Assembly: GCA_022376925.1 (NCBI GenBank)
Contig: JAIOJX010000032.1
Coordinates: 206,704,939-206,768,938 of the forward strand
Direction: 5' to 3'
DNA from: Tragulus kanchil
Lineage: Eukaryota > Chordata > Mammalia > Artiodactyla > Tragulidae
Length of the DNA: 64,000 nucleotides
Part shown: piece by piece, positions 47,260-58,569 of the stretch
How the letters are laid out: the number at the start of each line of letters is the position of its first letter
Numbering within the stretch: the stretch's first letter is position 1
Made by a program: the position numbers and the translations under genes
The notes under the pieces: model-generated
What the model saw: the letters and a program-made list of their open reading frames with translations, nothing else
Database searches by the model: none
Told to the model about the DNA's origin: nothing

Positions 47260-47372
47260 TCCAAGTTCACTTTCACACTGAAGGGGGAAACTGTAAGTAA
47301 TTATTGAAAAGCAAAGAGTACACATATACATTCATTGTGGCAGCCATTCCCAGGGTAGATTAGCATAGAAGA

Positions 47373-47978
47373 TTACAGTTTGGCTGGGATTGTCCCCTTT
47401 GCCCCACTCAGGTGTTTATGGAAGAAAGCCTGGAGCTGCTGCCAAGCATCTACCTGGGCCCTGGCATGAGCCCTGGGCTCCCCTCCCCAGATGACAGGTC
47501 TGCCCACCGCAGTGTGCAGGGAAGCCCGACACATGGGGAAGTAAGGAGGCTCAATGTAGTGCCCCGTCCCTGGGTAACAGATGATCTGGGGCTTCTCCTT
47601 CCCATGGGCCTGCAAGCGTTTAGAGGCCTCGTTAGCATAGAATTCACTCTTCCAGTTGTGGTCATCCTGACCCACAAGGAACAGGAAGGCACACTCAGCC
47701 CTCTCCACCGGAATGAAGCTCTTCTGGCCAGGTCCTTCCAAAGGGCTGTCAAGGACCTCCACGATGTCTGCTAAGCCATCTTCGGTCACCTTGATTCGAT
47801 TAAAGTTGATTTTCACAGGCGGCAGGGTCTTACCTTTGTAGTGTAAGGTCCCGCCAATACCAACCACAGAGCCGTTGATTATGACCGCTGCGGTGATGCC
47901 CTTCAGGAATGAGGCCATGGAGAGGCAAAGTTCGCCTCCTTTGGAAATCCCAAGCAGCCCGACTCCTGGACCCTTTAC
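47373..47978 (-). CDS. ACOT2: ACOT2 exon 3 (catalytic domain, stop codon)
   Basis: The exon begins GTAAAGGGTCC after a CTTTTCTCAG acceptor and runs 202 codons to TAA at 47373-47375, ending GTIPAKL. The segment [12 protein letters not shown] and [16 protein letters not shown] marks it as ACOT1/2 type, not ACOT4 or ACOT6. The frame is intact. Confidence 0.93.
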   Translation of the reverse strand, partial: VKGPGVGLLGISKGGELCLSMASFLKGITAAVIINGSVVGIGGTLHYKGKTLPPVKINFNRIKVTEDGLADIVEVLDSPLEGPGQKSFIPVERAECAFLFLVGQDDHNWKSEFYANEASKRLQAHGKEKPQIICYPGTGHYIEPPYFPMCRASLHTAVGRPVIWGGEPRAHARAQVDAWQQLQAFFHKHLSGAKGTIPAKL

Positions 47979-50900
47979 CTGAGAAAAGGCCAAAGGGAAG
48001 AGGAGAATGAGTCCATGAACAATGCAGTGTGGTCAGCAATGCCTAAACTTGAGAGTTGGGGGAACTGAGCCTGAATCTGGGCTCCCTTACCAAAGTCTAC
48101 AGCCTTAGGATACTGGCCTATCCTTCCTTGCTTGCTGCCTAGCTTTGCACAATTTCTCCATCCCCATTTCTGGTGTCTTCAACAGTCATGTAGACAGTGA
48201 CTGAATATTTTGACTTTGCAGTCCCTTGATCTCCAAACCTCCAATGATCTTTTCTCTTTTCCACCAAAGACACACACTCCCATTATCATAACCTTAACTC
48301 AGTCATCAGTAAATACATCAACTCCAAAGTCTCAGCTTCAAGCATTCTACTCTCTAATCACCCTCTTACTTACCTCCAGTCTAGCCATTCTAGTACTGCC
48401 CACTGCTGCCTCCTTGTAACGTTGCTAACATTCTTCACTACCAGTACCTCTCTCATGTTCTCACTTCCCACCTCATCCAGCTTAGATTTCAAGAGTTATC
48501 ATTATTTTTGCTCTCCTGCAACTCCTGAAAACACTCTTAACTCCTTTAGTCATACTTGCCTGAAAAAGTGCTAACCTTAGTTAAATTCACCTGTAATTCA
48601 CTTCCTCCCGGCATGCATTTGTACAAATGAACAATGCCACAGGGAAAAAAAAAAATGCATGCCTCCTTTGACAGATCTTACTTTTAGTCATGACCACGAA
48701 TTTCAAAGAAGCCTCCATACTGCCCCTCAGTCCTGCCACACTTCACCGATGTTTGCTTTCCACGTCTCCTTAAGACCATTTCACCTCGTCTCCTATCTCT
48801 GTAAGCCCCTTTAACCCCTATTCCCCACCACTTTCATCCCATCCTACTTCATGCAGAAAACAGAAGCTATCAGGTAGGAACTTATCCTCATTCCCCCTCC
48901 AAGTGTGCTTAGTTCCACATGAATCAAGCTCCCTTCTTCCCTCCTGCTTCCTAGGTAGCTCTGCTCTTCTCCAAGACCACGCCTCTGCTCATGCTTGAGT
49001 CCCATCTACTCTCGTCCTCAGGAAATTCACTCCTACAAGGACTTCTCTCTCTCCTTTGTATTGTTCTTCTCTACTGGGAAGTGTACCTCTTATATCTTAG
49101 TTTAACAATCCCTTGACCTTAAATCCACTTGGCCCTAATCTCTACTACCTTCGCAGGGAAACTCGTGGGAATCACTGTCTGTAGTTATTTTCTTTATTCT
49201 CTACTTAATCCCCTCCAGGGTAATTTGCCCTATTCCATAAGCACTGCCCTTGCCAGTTACCAGTTAAACTCGTCTGTTATGAATGGCCTTTTGATTGGCC
49301 TCTAAACAGCAGTTTCTTTTTTGTTAAGAGCACCCTTAACTGATTTCAACCATTCATTTCTCATAAGGACACTAGAAATGGGATGGTAATTCAGTTTTTG
49401 AGGGAAAAAGAAAAAAACAGGCCCCAAGTTCATAAAGCTAGTTAAATGGCAAGCTCAAACCTCGAATTTAACTTTTCTCTGTCAAACATATTGTGTGAGT
49501 TCCACTACACCCCACCACCTTCTCTAAGAGCTCCAGTGGTTCTATTCACCTTGAACACTGATTGAATTATAATATAAGCAAAGTTCATCTTATAATTTTC
49601 TGATATCCTGAACCTTTATCTCTTACTATCAAAGTTCTTTGCCCCCAGGTACCGCCTTAAAACTGAATACTCTGCTTTCAGACTGGCACTTGGAGGAAAG
49701 GTTTGTTAAACACAAACATTTCAACTGGAGACAGTGATCTCCTTGCCCTTTTCCTCAACTTCCTGGGTCAAACCCAGGGTTCTCAATGTGTTTGGGGTGT
49801 TATAAAACACTGCAAAATACTGGAATTTAAAATCCATAATTTCAACCAGGACACCTTTATCAGCAGGAAATCTGATAGTAACATCTAACTGCATGGAAAC
49901 TATCTGGGAGAAGTGACTATGAAAGGTAGTGTATGTTGGGGGCAGGCAGTGGCTGTCATGAGTTTGTCAAGTTCTGTGAAAGCCAAGAGCATTTTTGAGA
50001 AGGAAAGGTGATACGTAGGACATAAAACTAGAGAAGTCCAACCTGAGGGTGATTAAGCAGGTAGTTCACAGCTTCTTCAAAGTACTCCAGGTTGAGGTTC
50101 TCCATGTCCTTGGGGAGGTCCTCATACTTATAATAAGCCAGCGCCAGCACAGCAAAACCCTTTCCAGCCAGCAGACTAGCTCGATATTCCAGAAGGCCAC
50201 CTCCAGCTCCAAGAATGTCTACAATCCCAGGAAAGGGCCCGGGTTCTTGAAAAGAAACAAAACACAAAACTAAACCATACTTTAAACTCTTTGCAGTGGT
50301 GTCAAAAGCCATTTTTTGCCTATTTGGTGATGTCAGAGTTTTCTGTTCTCTAACCATTCCCCAGGGTAATTTGCCCTATTCCATAAGCACTGCCCTTGCC
50401 AGTTACCAGTTAAACTCGTCTGTTATGAATGGCCTTTTGATTGGCCTCTAAACAGCAGTTTCTTTTTAAGAGCACCCTTAACTGATTTCAACCATTCATT
50501 TCTCATAAGGACACTAGAAATGGGATGGTAATTCAGTTTTTGAGGGAAAAAGAAAAAAACAGGCCCCAAGTTCATAAAGCTAGTTAAATGGCAAGCTCAA
50601 ACCTCGAATTTAACTTTTCTCTGTCAAACATATTGTGTGAGTTCCACTACACCCCACCACCTTCTCTAAGAGCTCCAGTGGTTCTATTCACCTTGAACAC
50701 TGATTGAATTATAATATAAGCAAAGTTCATCTTATAATTTTCTGATATTCTGAACCTTTATCTCTTACTATCAAAGTTCTTTGCCCCCAGGTACCGCCTT
50801 AAAACTGAATACTCTGCTTTCAGACTGGCACTTGGAGGAAAGGTTTGTTAAACACAAACATTTCAACTGGAGACAGTGATCTCCTTGCCCTTTTCCTCAA

Positions 50901-53900
50901 CTTCCTGGGTCAAACCCAGGGTTCTCAATGTGTTTGGGGTGTTATAAAACACTGCAAAATACTGGAATTTAAAATCCATAATTTCAACCAGGACACCTTT
51001 ATCAGCAGGAAATCTGATAGTAACATCTAACTGCATGGAAACTATCTGGGAGAAGTGACTGTGAAAGGTAGTGTATGTTGGGGGCAGGCAGTGGCTGTCA
51101 TGAGTTTGTCAAGTTCTGTGAAAGCCAAGAGCATTTTTGAGAAGGAAAGGTGATACGTAGGACATAAAACTAGAGAAGTCCAACCTGAGGGTGATTAAGC
51201 AGGTAGTTCACAGCTTCTTCAAAGTACTCCAGGTTGAGGTTCTCCATGTCCTTGGGGAGGTCCTCATACTTATAATAAGCCAGCGCCAGCACAGCAAAAC
51301 CCTTTCCAGCCAGCAGACTAGCTCGATATTCCAGAAGGCCACCTCCAGCTCCAAGAATGTCTACAATCCCAGGAAAGGGCCCGGGTTCTTGAAAAGAAAC
51401 AAAACACAAAACTAAACCATACTTGAAACTCTTTGCAGTGGTGTCAAAAGCCATTTTTTGCCTATTTGGTGATGTCAGAGTTTTCTGTTGATAATCTAAA
51501 ACACTAACAACTCTGGTCTTCAAAGATCCAGACCATGGCATAGGCTAAACTCACATTCCCATCTATACCCAGGGCCTCAAAGCCCCACAGATTTTTACAA
51601 AGAACATGTACTATTTATGTGGGTAAAAATAAATTGCAGAACTCCCTAGGTGGTACAGTGGATAAGAGTCCTCCTGCCAGTGCCAGTGGAGGGGACACCG
51701 GTTTGATCCCTGGTCTGGAAAGATTCCACAGGCTGTGGAGCAACTAAGCCCCTGTGCCACCCCTACTAAGGCCACCTCCTAGAGCCAGAGTGCTGCAACT
51801 ACTGAAGCCTTCATGCCCTAGAGCTGCCAGCGTTAGTGCCCTAGAGCCTGTGTGCCAACACAAGTACTGAGCCCATGTGCTACAACTACTGAAGCCAGAG
51901 AATTGCAAATTGGGGCTCTCTAGTTATGACTCTCGGGCTCAGTATTTGCAGCACTTCGGCTCAGTAGTTGTGTATGGGGACTTAGTTGCTCCACAACATG
52001 TGTGATCTTAGTTCTCCAGCTGGTGATGGAACCCGAGTCCCTTGCATTGCAAGGCACATATTCTTAACCACTGGGCCACCAGGTAAGTCCCATCTGTAAC
52101 ATATTTGATTCCTTTCTCTTTTTTGGTTGCACTGGGTCTTTGCTTTGTTGCGATGCTTGGACTTCTCCTTCTGGAGGTGTATCTTGTTGTGAGCACAGAC
52201 TCTAGTGTGCTCAAGCTTCTTTTTTCTCTATTAAATAACCTTGCCTCTTCTTAGATGGCTGGACTTGCCTATGGTTTTTCCCATGGCTTGCTTGTCCCAA
52301 ATTGCAATTCTCCTTTATTCCCAAATTAACCCATTTTTTACAAGCCAAGTAACTTATTTTTAAGGGCAACTGTGGAGATGCAAACTGACACAATCACTTT
52401 GGAAAAAAAAAACCTGAGCAACTTATTAAATAGTTAAACATACACTTAGGTTATGACTCAGCAATCTCACGCCCAGGCATTTGTCCAAGAAAAATTAAAA
52501 CATGCTCACACAAAAACTTGAGTGGAAGTGCTTTCAGTGACTCCAAAGTCTTGAAACTCAAATAGTCTCCAACTGGCAAATGAATTAACAAACTGTGGCA
52601 CATCCATATAATGGGAAACTTCTAAGACACCAAAGGAAGGAATTACCAACATATGGAGCAAGAAGAATGAATCTCAGATGTGCTATGCTAGGCCAAAAGC
52701 TACCTAATGTGTATGATTCTAGTTATTTCACATTTTCACTATTTATATAAAATTTTGTATATGGCACCTCCTTGGCAGTCCAGTGGTTAAGACTTCGCCT
52801 TTCAATGCAGGGGGTATGGGTTTGATCCCTGGTTGGGAAGCTAAGATCCCACATGCCTCTTAGCCAAAAAGAAAAAAATAAAACAGAAGCAATATTGTAA
52901 CAAATTCAATAAAGGTTTTTAACATTTTTGCATATAATATACAAATTTTAAGGAATAATTATAAGACAATAATCATAAAGCACTTAATTTTTTAATAATT
53001 TTATTTATTCATTTATAGACTATGCTGGGTCTTTTTTTCTCCTAAGGCCTTTCTCTAGTTGCAGCAAGCCAGGGCTGCTCTCTAGGTGCAATGCGAGGGC
53101 TTCTTATTTCAGTGGCTTTTCTTGTTGCAGAGCATGGGCTCTAGGGCGTGCAATCTTCAGTAGTCATGACACCAGGACTCAGCAGTTGTGGTTCCCGGTC
53201 TCTAGAGAACAGGCTCAACAGGCGTGGTGCACAGGCTTAGCTACTCTGCAGCAGGCGGGATTTTCCCAGATCAGGCTCAAACCTGTATCTCCTGCACTGG
53301 CAGGCAAATTCTGGAGCCCTAACATTTTCTTCCTAAACTTTCTCAGTTTTACAACTTCACTTCTAACTTCCACAGTATATTAAGATTTAAGAAAGAGTAG
53401 ATGGATAGCTGTGGGGTTTCTTTAGTGGTGTGTGGGAGTCCCTTTTCCTCTACATACTGGTCAAACACTGGTAGTGTGAGATTCTTAAATTTTGAGGATG
53501 TTCAATGGAGTATGCAGTCTTATTTTGCAGTTCCCTGATTCCTAATGAGGATAAGCTTTTAACTTTTTCATTGGCCTGCTGCTTTTTATGTAATGGTAAA
53601 ACTTAACCAATAATCAAGATTTCCAGTGGATAGCAAGAGACCTTCCTCCTTCATGCTGTCGTTCAGGTGCCAAGTTGGGTCTGACTCTTTGCGACCCCAC
53701 GGACTATGGCTTGTCAGGCTCCTCTGTTCATGGGATTCTCCAGGCAAGAATACAGGAGTGCCCTCTTCCTGACCCAGGGATCAAACCCCAGTCTCTATGT
53801 CTCCTGCACTGGCAGGCAGGTTCTTTGCCACTAGCACCACCTGGGGAGCCCACTGTCTCCAGGAGTTTGCTCAAATTCATATCCATTGAGTAAGTGATGC

Positions 53901-56052
53901 TATCTAACCGGCCCATCCTCTGCTGCCCACTTCTTTTGGTTTCAATCCTTCCCAGCAGGCTCTTTTCCAATGAGTTGGCTCTTTGCATCCTTCATGCTAG
54001 TTTTCTTAAATCTTAATACACTGTGGAAGTTAGAAGCAAAGTTGTAAAACTGAGAAATTTTAGAAAGAAAACTTTTAAAACTGGAAACTACCTATACTTA
54101 TTTTGTTTGCGTTTCCTTTTACCCATTACAACTGCCTTCCCTTCATTGTGATGACTTTGTCCTGACCTCTGTATCAGAGCGACAGAATCACCTTCCCAGC
54201 CTCCCTTACAGTCCATTCCTATCTCAAGTCCATTCTTGCTTCAGGCCCCACAGACCTGCAGAATGTTAGAAGCTACCTACTTACGGCCTTCCTCTTCCAC
54301 AAAGACAGATACAGAATAACCGGTGCTGGCGGCTCACCTGGCGGCAGGAAGAGCGTGGCGCGCAAACGGCCGGTACGCACCGGCTCGCGCCGCACCCCGG
54401 GTGCCAGAAAGTCGCGCTCCTGCACCGCTCGGCCCAGGAGCGGTCCGGCCTGGGCCTCGTGGCCATCGAGTACCTCCAGCTCCACTACGAAGGGCGTCTG
54501 CACGTCCCGCTTCACCAGGCGCATTAAGGGCTTCTCGGGTTCCAGAGCCCAGAAGAGCCCCATGGGCTCCAGCCCCACGAAGCTGCCGCCCAACGCGGGC
54601 GCGCGCTGCAGGTCCAGCAGGCCGGCGGCGTCGGCACAGTAGCGCGCGTGGGCCCTGAAAAGCACGCCCTTCTCGTCGCGCAGGGACGCGCGCAGCGTGA
54701 CCGGCTGCCCCGGGGCCAGGCCGCGCACGGCGATGCGCACGGGCTGGTCCCAACGACAACGGCCCGCCGGCTCCAACGTCAAGGTCCCCGCCATCCGAGC
54801 AGGGGCCAAAGAGATTGCGTCACCGGTCCTTAGCTTTAGAAGCCCTGCCAACCGCACCCTGTGCATCGGACCGATCGGCAGAATCCACAGTGTGTCAGAG
54901 CCTGAGATGAGATCACTATTTTGCGCCTCCTTCAATACCGGGTCAACTGAAGACAGCTGTGAAGAAAGTTACAAACTAGTTACAGATCCTCTAGCGGTAG
55001 CCTGCTTATCTGCGGACTAAGCGCTGAATGGGGCGGAACAGCTACTATAATTGTTTGGAGGCATGCAGAGTCCTGCCAAGGAGTGGCCTGCATTTAAAAC
55101 CAAGAGCGAAAACGGGCTCACGGCAACTTTAAGTTAGGAAAGAATTTCCTAATTTTGCATCACAGGAGCTCTAAAGCTCGTTCATCGTGGGCTGTAGGAG
55201 TGCTGCACTTGCAAGGACCTGGCACTTACCTTAAGTGTGGAGTCTCCCAAGTTAATAGCCGGAGGAGCGGACTGGCATTGAGTTTTATCACTTTGTTGAG
55301 TAATTCTTACCAGGTAATAATCTGAAGCTGAATTCCAATACTTTGGCTACTTGATGCAAAGAGCGAACTCATTGGAAAAGACCCTAATGTTTGGGGGCTT
55401 CCTTATTTCTCAAGTCCATTCTTGCTTCAGGCCCCACAGACCTGCAGAATGTTAGAAGCTACCTACTTACGGCCTTCCTCTTCCACAAAGACAGATACAG
55501 AATAACCGGTGCTGGCGGCTCACCTGGCGGCAGGAAGAGCGTGGCGCGCAAACGGCCGGTACGCACCGGCTCGCGCCGCACCCCGGGTGCCAGAAAGTCG
55601 CGCTCCTGCACCGCTCGGCCCAGGAGCGGTCCGGCCTGGGCCTCGTGGCCATCGAGTACCTCCAGCTCCACTACGAAGGGCGTCTGCACGTCCCGCTTCA
55701 CCAGGCGCATTAAGGGCTTCTCGGGTTCCAGAGCCCAGAAGAGCCCCATGGGCTCCAGCCCCACGAAGCTGCCGCCCAACGCGGGCGCGCGCTGCAGGTC
55801 CAGCAGGCCGGCGGCGTCGGCACAGTAGCGCGCGTGGGCCCTGAAAAGCACGCCCTTCTCGTCGCGCAGGGACGCGCGCAGCGTGACCGGCTGCCCCGGG
55901 GCCAGGCCGCGCACGGCGATGCGCACGGGCTGGTCCCAACGACAACGGCCCGCCGGCTCCAACGTCAAGGTCCCCGCCATCCGAGCAGGGGCCAAAGAGA
56001 TTGCGTCACCGGTCCTTAGCTTTAGAAGCCCTGCCAACCGCACCCTGTGCAT
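47373..56052 (-). CDS. ACOT2: ACOT2-type acyl-CoA thioesterase, three-exon gene (join of 55524-56052 or 54338-54866, 51185-51387 or 50043-50245, 47373-47978)
   Basis: From the [15 protein letters not shown] start (55980) the product is 421 residues. An in-frame upstream ATG at 56052 adds 24 residues, [20 protein letters not shown] followed by APAR, which ends like the human ACOT2 leader (PARMA). That stretch has basic residues, no acidic residue in its first 15, and alternating hydrophobics, as expected of a mitochondrial presequence. The triad is Ser232 (GISKGG), Asp326 (GQDDHNW) and His360 (GTGHYIEPP), numbered from MAG. ACOT1/2 enzymes hydrolyse long-chain acyl-CoA in cytosol (ACOT1) or mitochondrial matrix (ACOT2). 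The C-terminus is AKL, a peroxisomal-type end, unlike human SKV. Only one ACOT1/2 locus is visible, so the symbol rests on the leader. Confidence 0.88.
47979..50042 (-). other. ACOT2 intron 2
   Basis: Apart from the start of the 1142-base duplication at 49216 this is unduplicated. It is pyrimidine rich on the plus strand at 48100-49300. I see no recognisable mobile element except a MIR-like stretch near 49360-49510, and no coding evidence. Confidence 0.7.
50043..50245 (-). CDS. ACOT2: ACOT2 exon 2 (copy 1)
   Basis: This is identical in coding sequence to 51185-51387 at a spacing of 1142 bases. The flanking intron differs by a few substitutions. Including both would break the frame, so one is redundant. 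Confidence 0.83.
51185..51387 (-). CDS. ACOT2: ACOT2 exon 2 (copy 2)
   Basis: The 203-base exon begins AACCCGGGCC after a TTTTCAAG acceptor, completing a Glu codon (LPPEPGPFPG), and ends HPQ before GTTGGA. It encodes [18 protein letters not shown], typical of the family. Confidence 0.88.
51635..52215. mobile_element. Cluster of old CHR-type SINEs in ACOT2 intron 1
   Basis: A plus-strand element (51635-51900) abuts a minus-strand element (51905-52092), followed by a further minus fragment (52112-52215). Together they form an imperfect inverted pair. Confidence 0.75.
52385..52745 (+). mobile_element. L1 3' fragment
   Basis: This reads ATGACTCAGCAATCTCACGC, CTGTGGCACATCCATATAAT and GTGTATGATTCTAGTTATTT, the L1 3' order, diverged. 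Confidence 0.7.
52766..52905 (+). mobile_element. Old CHR-2-type SINE
   Basis: Head CACCTCCTTGGCAGTCCAGT, then GGTTTGATCCC, with a short body and A-rich end. Confidence 0.8.
52985..53310 (-). mobile_element. Old CHR-type SINE
   Basis: Reverse orientation, TAGACTATGCTGGGTC at one end and CTCCTGCACTGGCAGGCAAA near the tRNA head. Confidence 0.75.
53640..53990 (-). mobile_element. BovB/Bov-A 3' end
   Basis: The plus strand reads GGGTCTGACTCTTTGCGACC, AGGCTCCTCTGTTCATGGGA and CTTTTCCAATGAGTTGGCTC, covering Bov-A plus adjacent BovB 3' sequence. Confidence 0.82.
54338..54866 (-). CDS. ACOT2: ACOT2 exon 1 (copy 1)
   Basis: This is the same exon as 55524-56052, offset by 1186 bases, intact and with the same donor. 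Starts are at 54794 (MAG) and 54866 (MHRV). It is probably the same genomic exon assembled twice. Confidence 0.83.
55524..56052 (-). CDS. ACOT2: ACOT2 exon 1 (copy 2, including possible leader)
   Basis: The core is 457 bases from the MAG start (55978-55980). The extended start at 56050-56052 adds 72 bases in frame. The donor is CCAG followed by GTGAGC. A further in-frame ATG at 56133 exists in this copy only, because of a one-base indel relative to copy 1. The exon is strongly CpG rich and close to the ACOT4 and ACOT6 exon 1 sequences. Confidence 0.88.
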
Positions 56053-56504
56053 CGGACCGATCGGCAGAATCCACAGTGTGTCAGAGCCTGAGATGAGATC
56101 ACTATTTTGCGCCTCCTTCAATACCGGGATCAACTGAAGACAGCTGTGAAGAAAGTTACAAACTAGTTACAGATCCTCTAGCGGTAGCCTGCTTATCTGC
56201 GGACTAAGCGCTGAATGGGGCGGAACAGCTACTATAATTGTTTGGAGGCATGCAGAGTCCTGCCAAGGAGTGGCCTGCATTTAAAACCAAGAGCGAAAAC
56301 GGGCTCACGGCAACTTTAAGTTAGGAAAGAATTTCCTAATTTTGCATCACAGGAGCTCTAAAGCTCGTTCATCGTGGGCTGTAGGAGTGCTGCACTTGCA
56401 AGGACATGGCACTTACCTTAAGTGTGGAGTCTCCCAAGTTAATAGCCGGAGGAGCGGACTGGCATTGAGTTTTATCACTTTGTTGAGTAATTCTTACCAG
56501 GTAA

Positions 56505-56755
56505 TAATCTGAAGCTGAATTCCAATACTTTGGCTACTTGATGCAAAGAGCGAACTCATTGGAAAAGACCCTAATGTTGGGAAAGATGGAGGACAGGAGG
56601 AGAAGGGGGAGAGAGGATGAGATGGTTGGATGCCCTTACGGACACAACGCACTTGAGTTTGGGGAAACTGAGAGAGAAGGACAGGGAAACCTGGAATGCT
56701 ACAGGCCATGGGGTGGTAGAGTCAGACGTGACTTAGCAACTGAACAACAACAAAT
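56505..56755 (+). mobile_element. BovB 3' end (start repeated at 55320-55397)
   Basis: This reads CCAATACTTTGGCTACTTGA, TTGGAAAAGACCCTAATGTT and GACTTAGCAACTGAACAACA, the BovB 3' terminus. Confidence 0.82.
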
Positions 56756-57288
56756 AATCCTAGGTCTTTTAAAACATGCACAATGGTGTTTTACTTGTAT
56801 ATTATTTGTGTATATACTTATTTTTCAACACCATTACACAACTAATAGGCCTGGTTCTTACTGACTGTGTGACCTTTCACTCCTTTTGAGTATAAAACCA
56901 GCCAAATGAGGTGATCGTTTTGTTTCTTTTTCTGGGGTCACATGTTGCTCCTTTTAGGCAAACATTATCTCCCTCTTACCCTGGACTTCTGACCTTTCCC
57001 CACTTTTTCATAAGCTATTGAATCCACCCAGTGGTGAATTTTTATGCACCGTAACTGCAGGCGCCTTCTAAGGCCTTGTACTTGAGTTTACATTCATGAA
57101 TTCTCATGCCTTCTATTAAAGACATGGGCAGATTGTATGTTTCAAGCTCACAAAACCTGTGTTTGCCTCTGTGCGTAATAAAAGCCACCTCCATAAGCTC
57201 CCCAGACAAAACTTTTTGCCTAGTTTCAAATATTCTCCTGTCCTGCTGGCTATTAGTCACGCAATTGCCTTTTGCTCTAATTACTTTT

Positions 57289-57615
57289 TTTTTTAACATT
57301 TATTTTTATTTATTTATCTTTTGGGGGACTGGGGTGGGAAGGGAGGGGGACAGGTGGGCCACTTCTATTGGTCTTCCATTTGTCTATTTTCATCCGTCTT
57401 TGTTCTTTGGCTCCTGTGGGCCTCCAATCGCGGTGGCCTCTATCGTCGCAGAGCGCCGGCTCTGGGCGCATGCGCTGCAGAGCTCCGACTCGGTCGTTGG
57501 ACACATCAGTCCAGCTGGTCCACGGCACGTGGGATCTTCCCAGGCCAGGGATCGAACCGGCGCCCCTTGCACTGCAAGGTGGTGTCCTTACCCACTGGAC
57601 CACCAGGGGAAGCCC
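57289..57615 (-). mobile_element. Young CHR-1-like SINE
   Basis: This reverse-orientation full-length element has a perfect 16-base target duplication TGCTCTAATTACTTTT at 57273-57288 and 57616-57631. Confidence 0.94.
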
Positions 57616-57699
57616 TGCTCTAATTACTTTTGTGATGGTTCTGTGGAATACTTTGCAGTATAGTTTGTGCACAAGAGTCTCAGAAAGAAGAAACTTAGG

Positions 57700-57810
57700 A
57701 GAAAATTAAGGCCCAGAGAAGTGAACTGATTTGCTAAAGATCACACAAGCTAGAAAGTGGAAATTCTGAGGTTTATACCTTTGCAGTCCAGTTCCAGAGT
57801 CTGTGCCCTG
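57700..57810 (+). mobile_element. MIR-like relic
   Basis: This contains AAGTGAACTGATTTGCTAAA and GATCACACAAGCTAGAAAGT, resembling the MIR core. It is ancient and diverged. Confidence 0.55.
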
Positions 57811-58321
57811 AACCTTTATGCTTTGTTTCTCACGTGAGGATGTCCTAGTTGAGAAGATTTTTCTGAGAAACGGATTGTATACTGTTGGTGGATACATACT
57901 GGTATGACCTTTTCAGAGCAACCAAATTAAAAGTCTTTAAAGGATACATTTTCTTTGATTCACAATTCCACTTCTAGAAATCTTACACATTTATAAATGT
58001 GTGTAAATATTTGATTATAACAATACTTACCATACCATTGTTTTAATAGAGGAAAAAGAAATTAGCAACATAAATTTGGTTTAGTCAATTAATTCTGATT
58101 CATTCATAAGACAGAAGAGATGTGGCCATTAAAAATAACATAAAAAAAAAATAACATAGCCAAAGAGTATGATGAGAAAATTTTCATGACATTGAAAGCA
58201 GGCAGAGAAAAGTTTGTAGAACTTAAAATATATATATTAAAACATTTTAAAAAATGACTTGTAGAAAACTACCCTAAACTGTTATCTCTTAGGTTTTGAG
58301 GTGTTATGGGTATATTGGGGT

Positions 58322-58464
58322 TTTTAAAAAATATATTTATTTATTTGGCTGAGTTGGGTCCTAGTTGCAGCAGCGGGTATCTAGTTTCCTGACCAGGGAT
58401 TGAATGCAGGCACCCTGCATTGGGAGAGGAGATTCTTAGCCACTGGGCCACCAGAGAAGCCCCA
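58322..58464 (-). mobile_element. Old CHR-2-type SINE
   Basis: Reverse orientation, TTTGGCTGAGTTGGGTCCTA to GGGCCACCAGAGAAGCCCC. Confidence 0.78.
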
Positions 58465-58505
58465 TCTGGGTAGTTTTAATTTTCTTCTTTGTGCAGAATT
58501 TCAAA

Positions 58506-58530
58506 CACACACACACACACACACACACAA
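58506..58530 (+). repeat. (CA)n microsatellite
   Basis: About 12 uninterrupted CA units follow the CHR-2 element. Confidence 0.9.
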
Positions 58531-58569
58531 ATACATTCACACAATTTTTATAATTAGGCAGGGTGTTGT

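Larger units (their letters stand above)
23950..47372. other. Gene-free interval between ACOT4 and ACOT2
   Basis: Six reading frames give only short frames inside SINEs or low-complexity sequence. The interval holds BovB, L1, LTR-like elements, many SINEs and seven complete 1.0-1.2 kb duplications. Stretches 33364-36640, 40560-40840, 41177-44280 and 45720-47250 show no feature I recognise beyond the duplications. Confidence 0.7.
45418..47575 (+). repeat. Direct duplication D14, period 1079, join near 46496
   Basis: This duplicates the ACOT2 3' flank and the end of exon 3, with a scrambled patch just before the join. Confidence 0.95.
49216..51490 (+). repeat. Direct duplication D15, period 1142, join near 50358
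   Basis: This duplicates ACOT2 exon 2. The copies differ by isolated transitions, for example GATATCCTG against GATATTCTG. Confidence 0.95.
50246..54337 (-). other. ACOT2 intron 1 (including second exon 2 copy)
   Basis: This holds the second exon 2 copy and a run of old SINEs and L1: SINEs at 51635-51900 (+), 51905-52092 (-), 52112-52215 (-), 52766-52905 (+) and 52985-53310 (-), an L1 3' fragment at 52385-52745, and a BovB/Bov-A 3' end at 53640-53990 (-). Confidence 0.75.
54220..56575 (+). repeat. Direct duplication D16, period 1186, join near 55400
   Basis: This duplicates ACOT2 exon 1, promoter and the start of a BovB 3' end. Confidence 0.95.

Noticed and set aside
41592..47575. Regularly spaced repeats as a CRISPR-like or satellite array
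   Set aside because: The units are about 1.1 kb, different at each site, and at most three copies; this is eukaryotic DNA.
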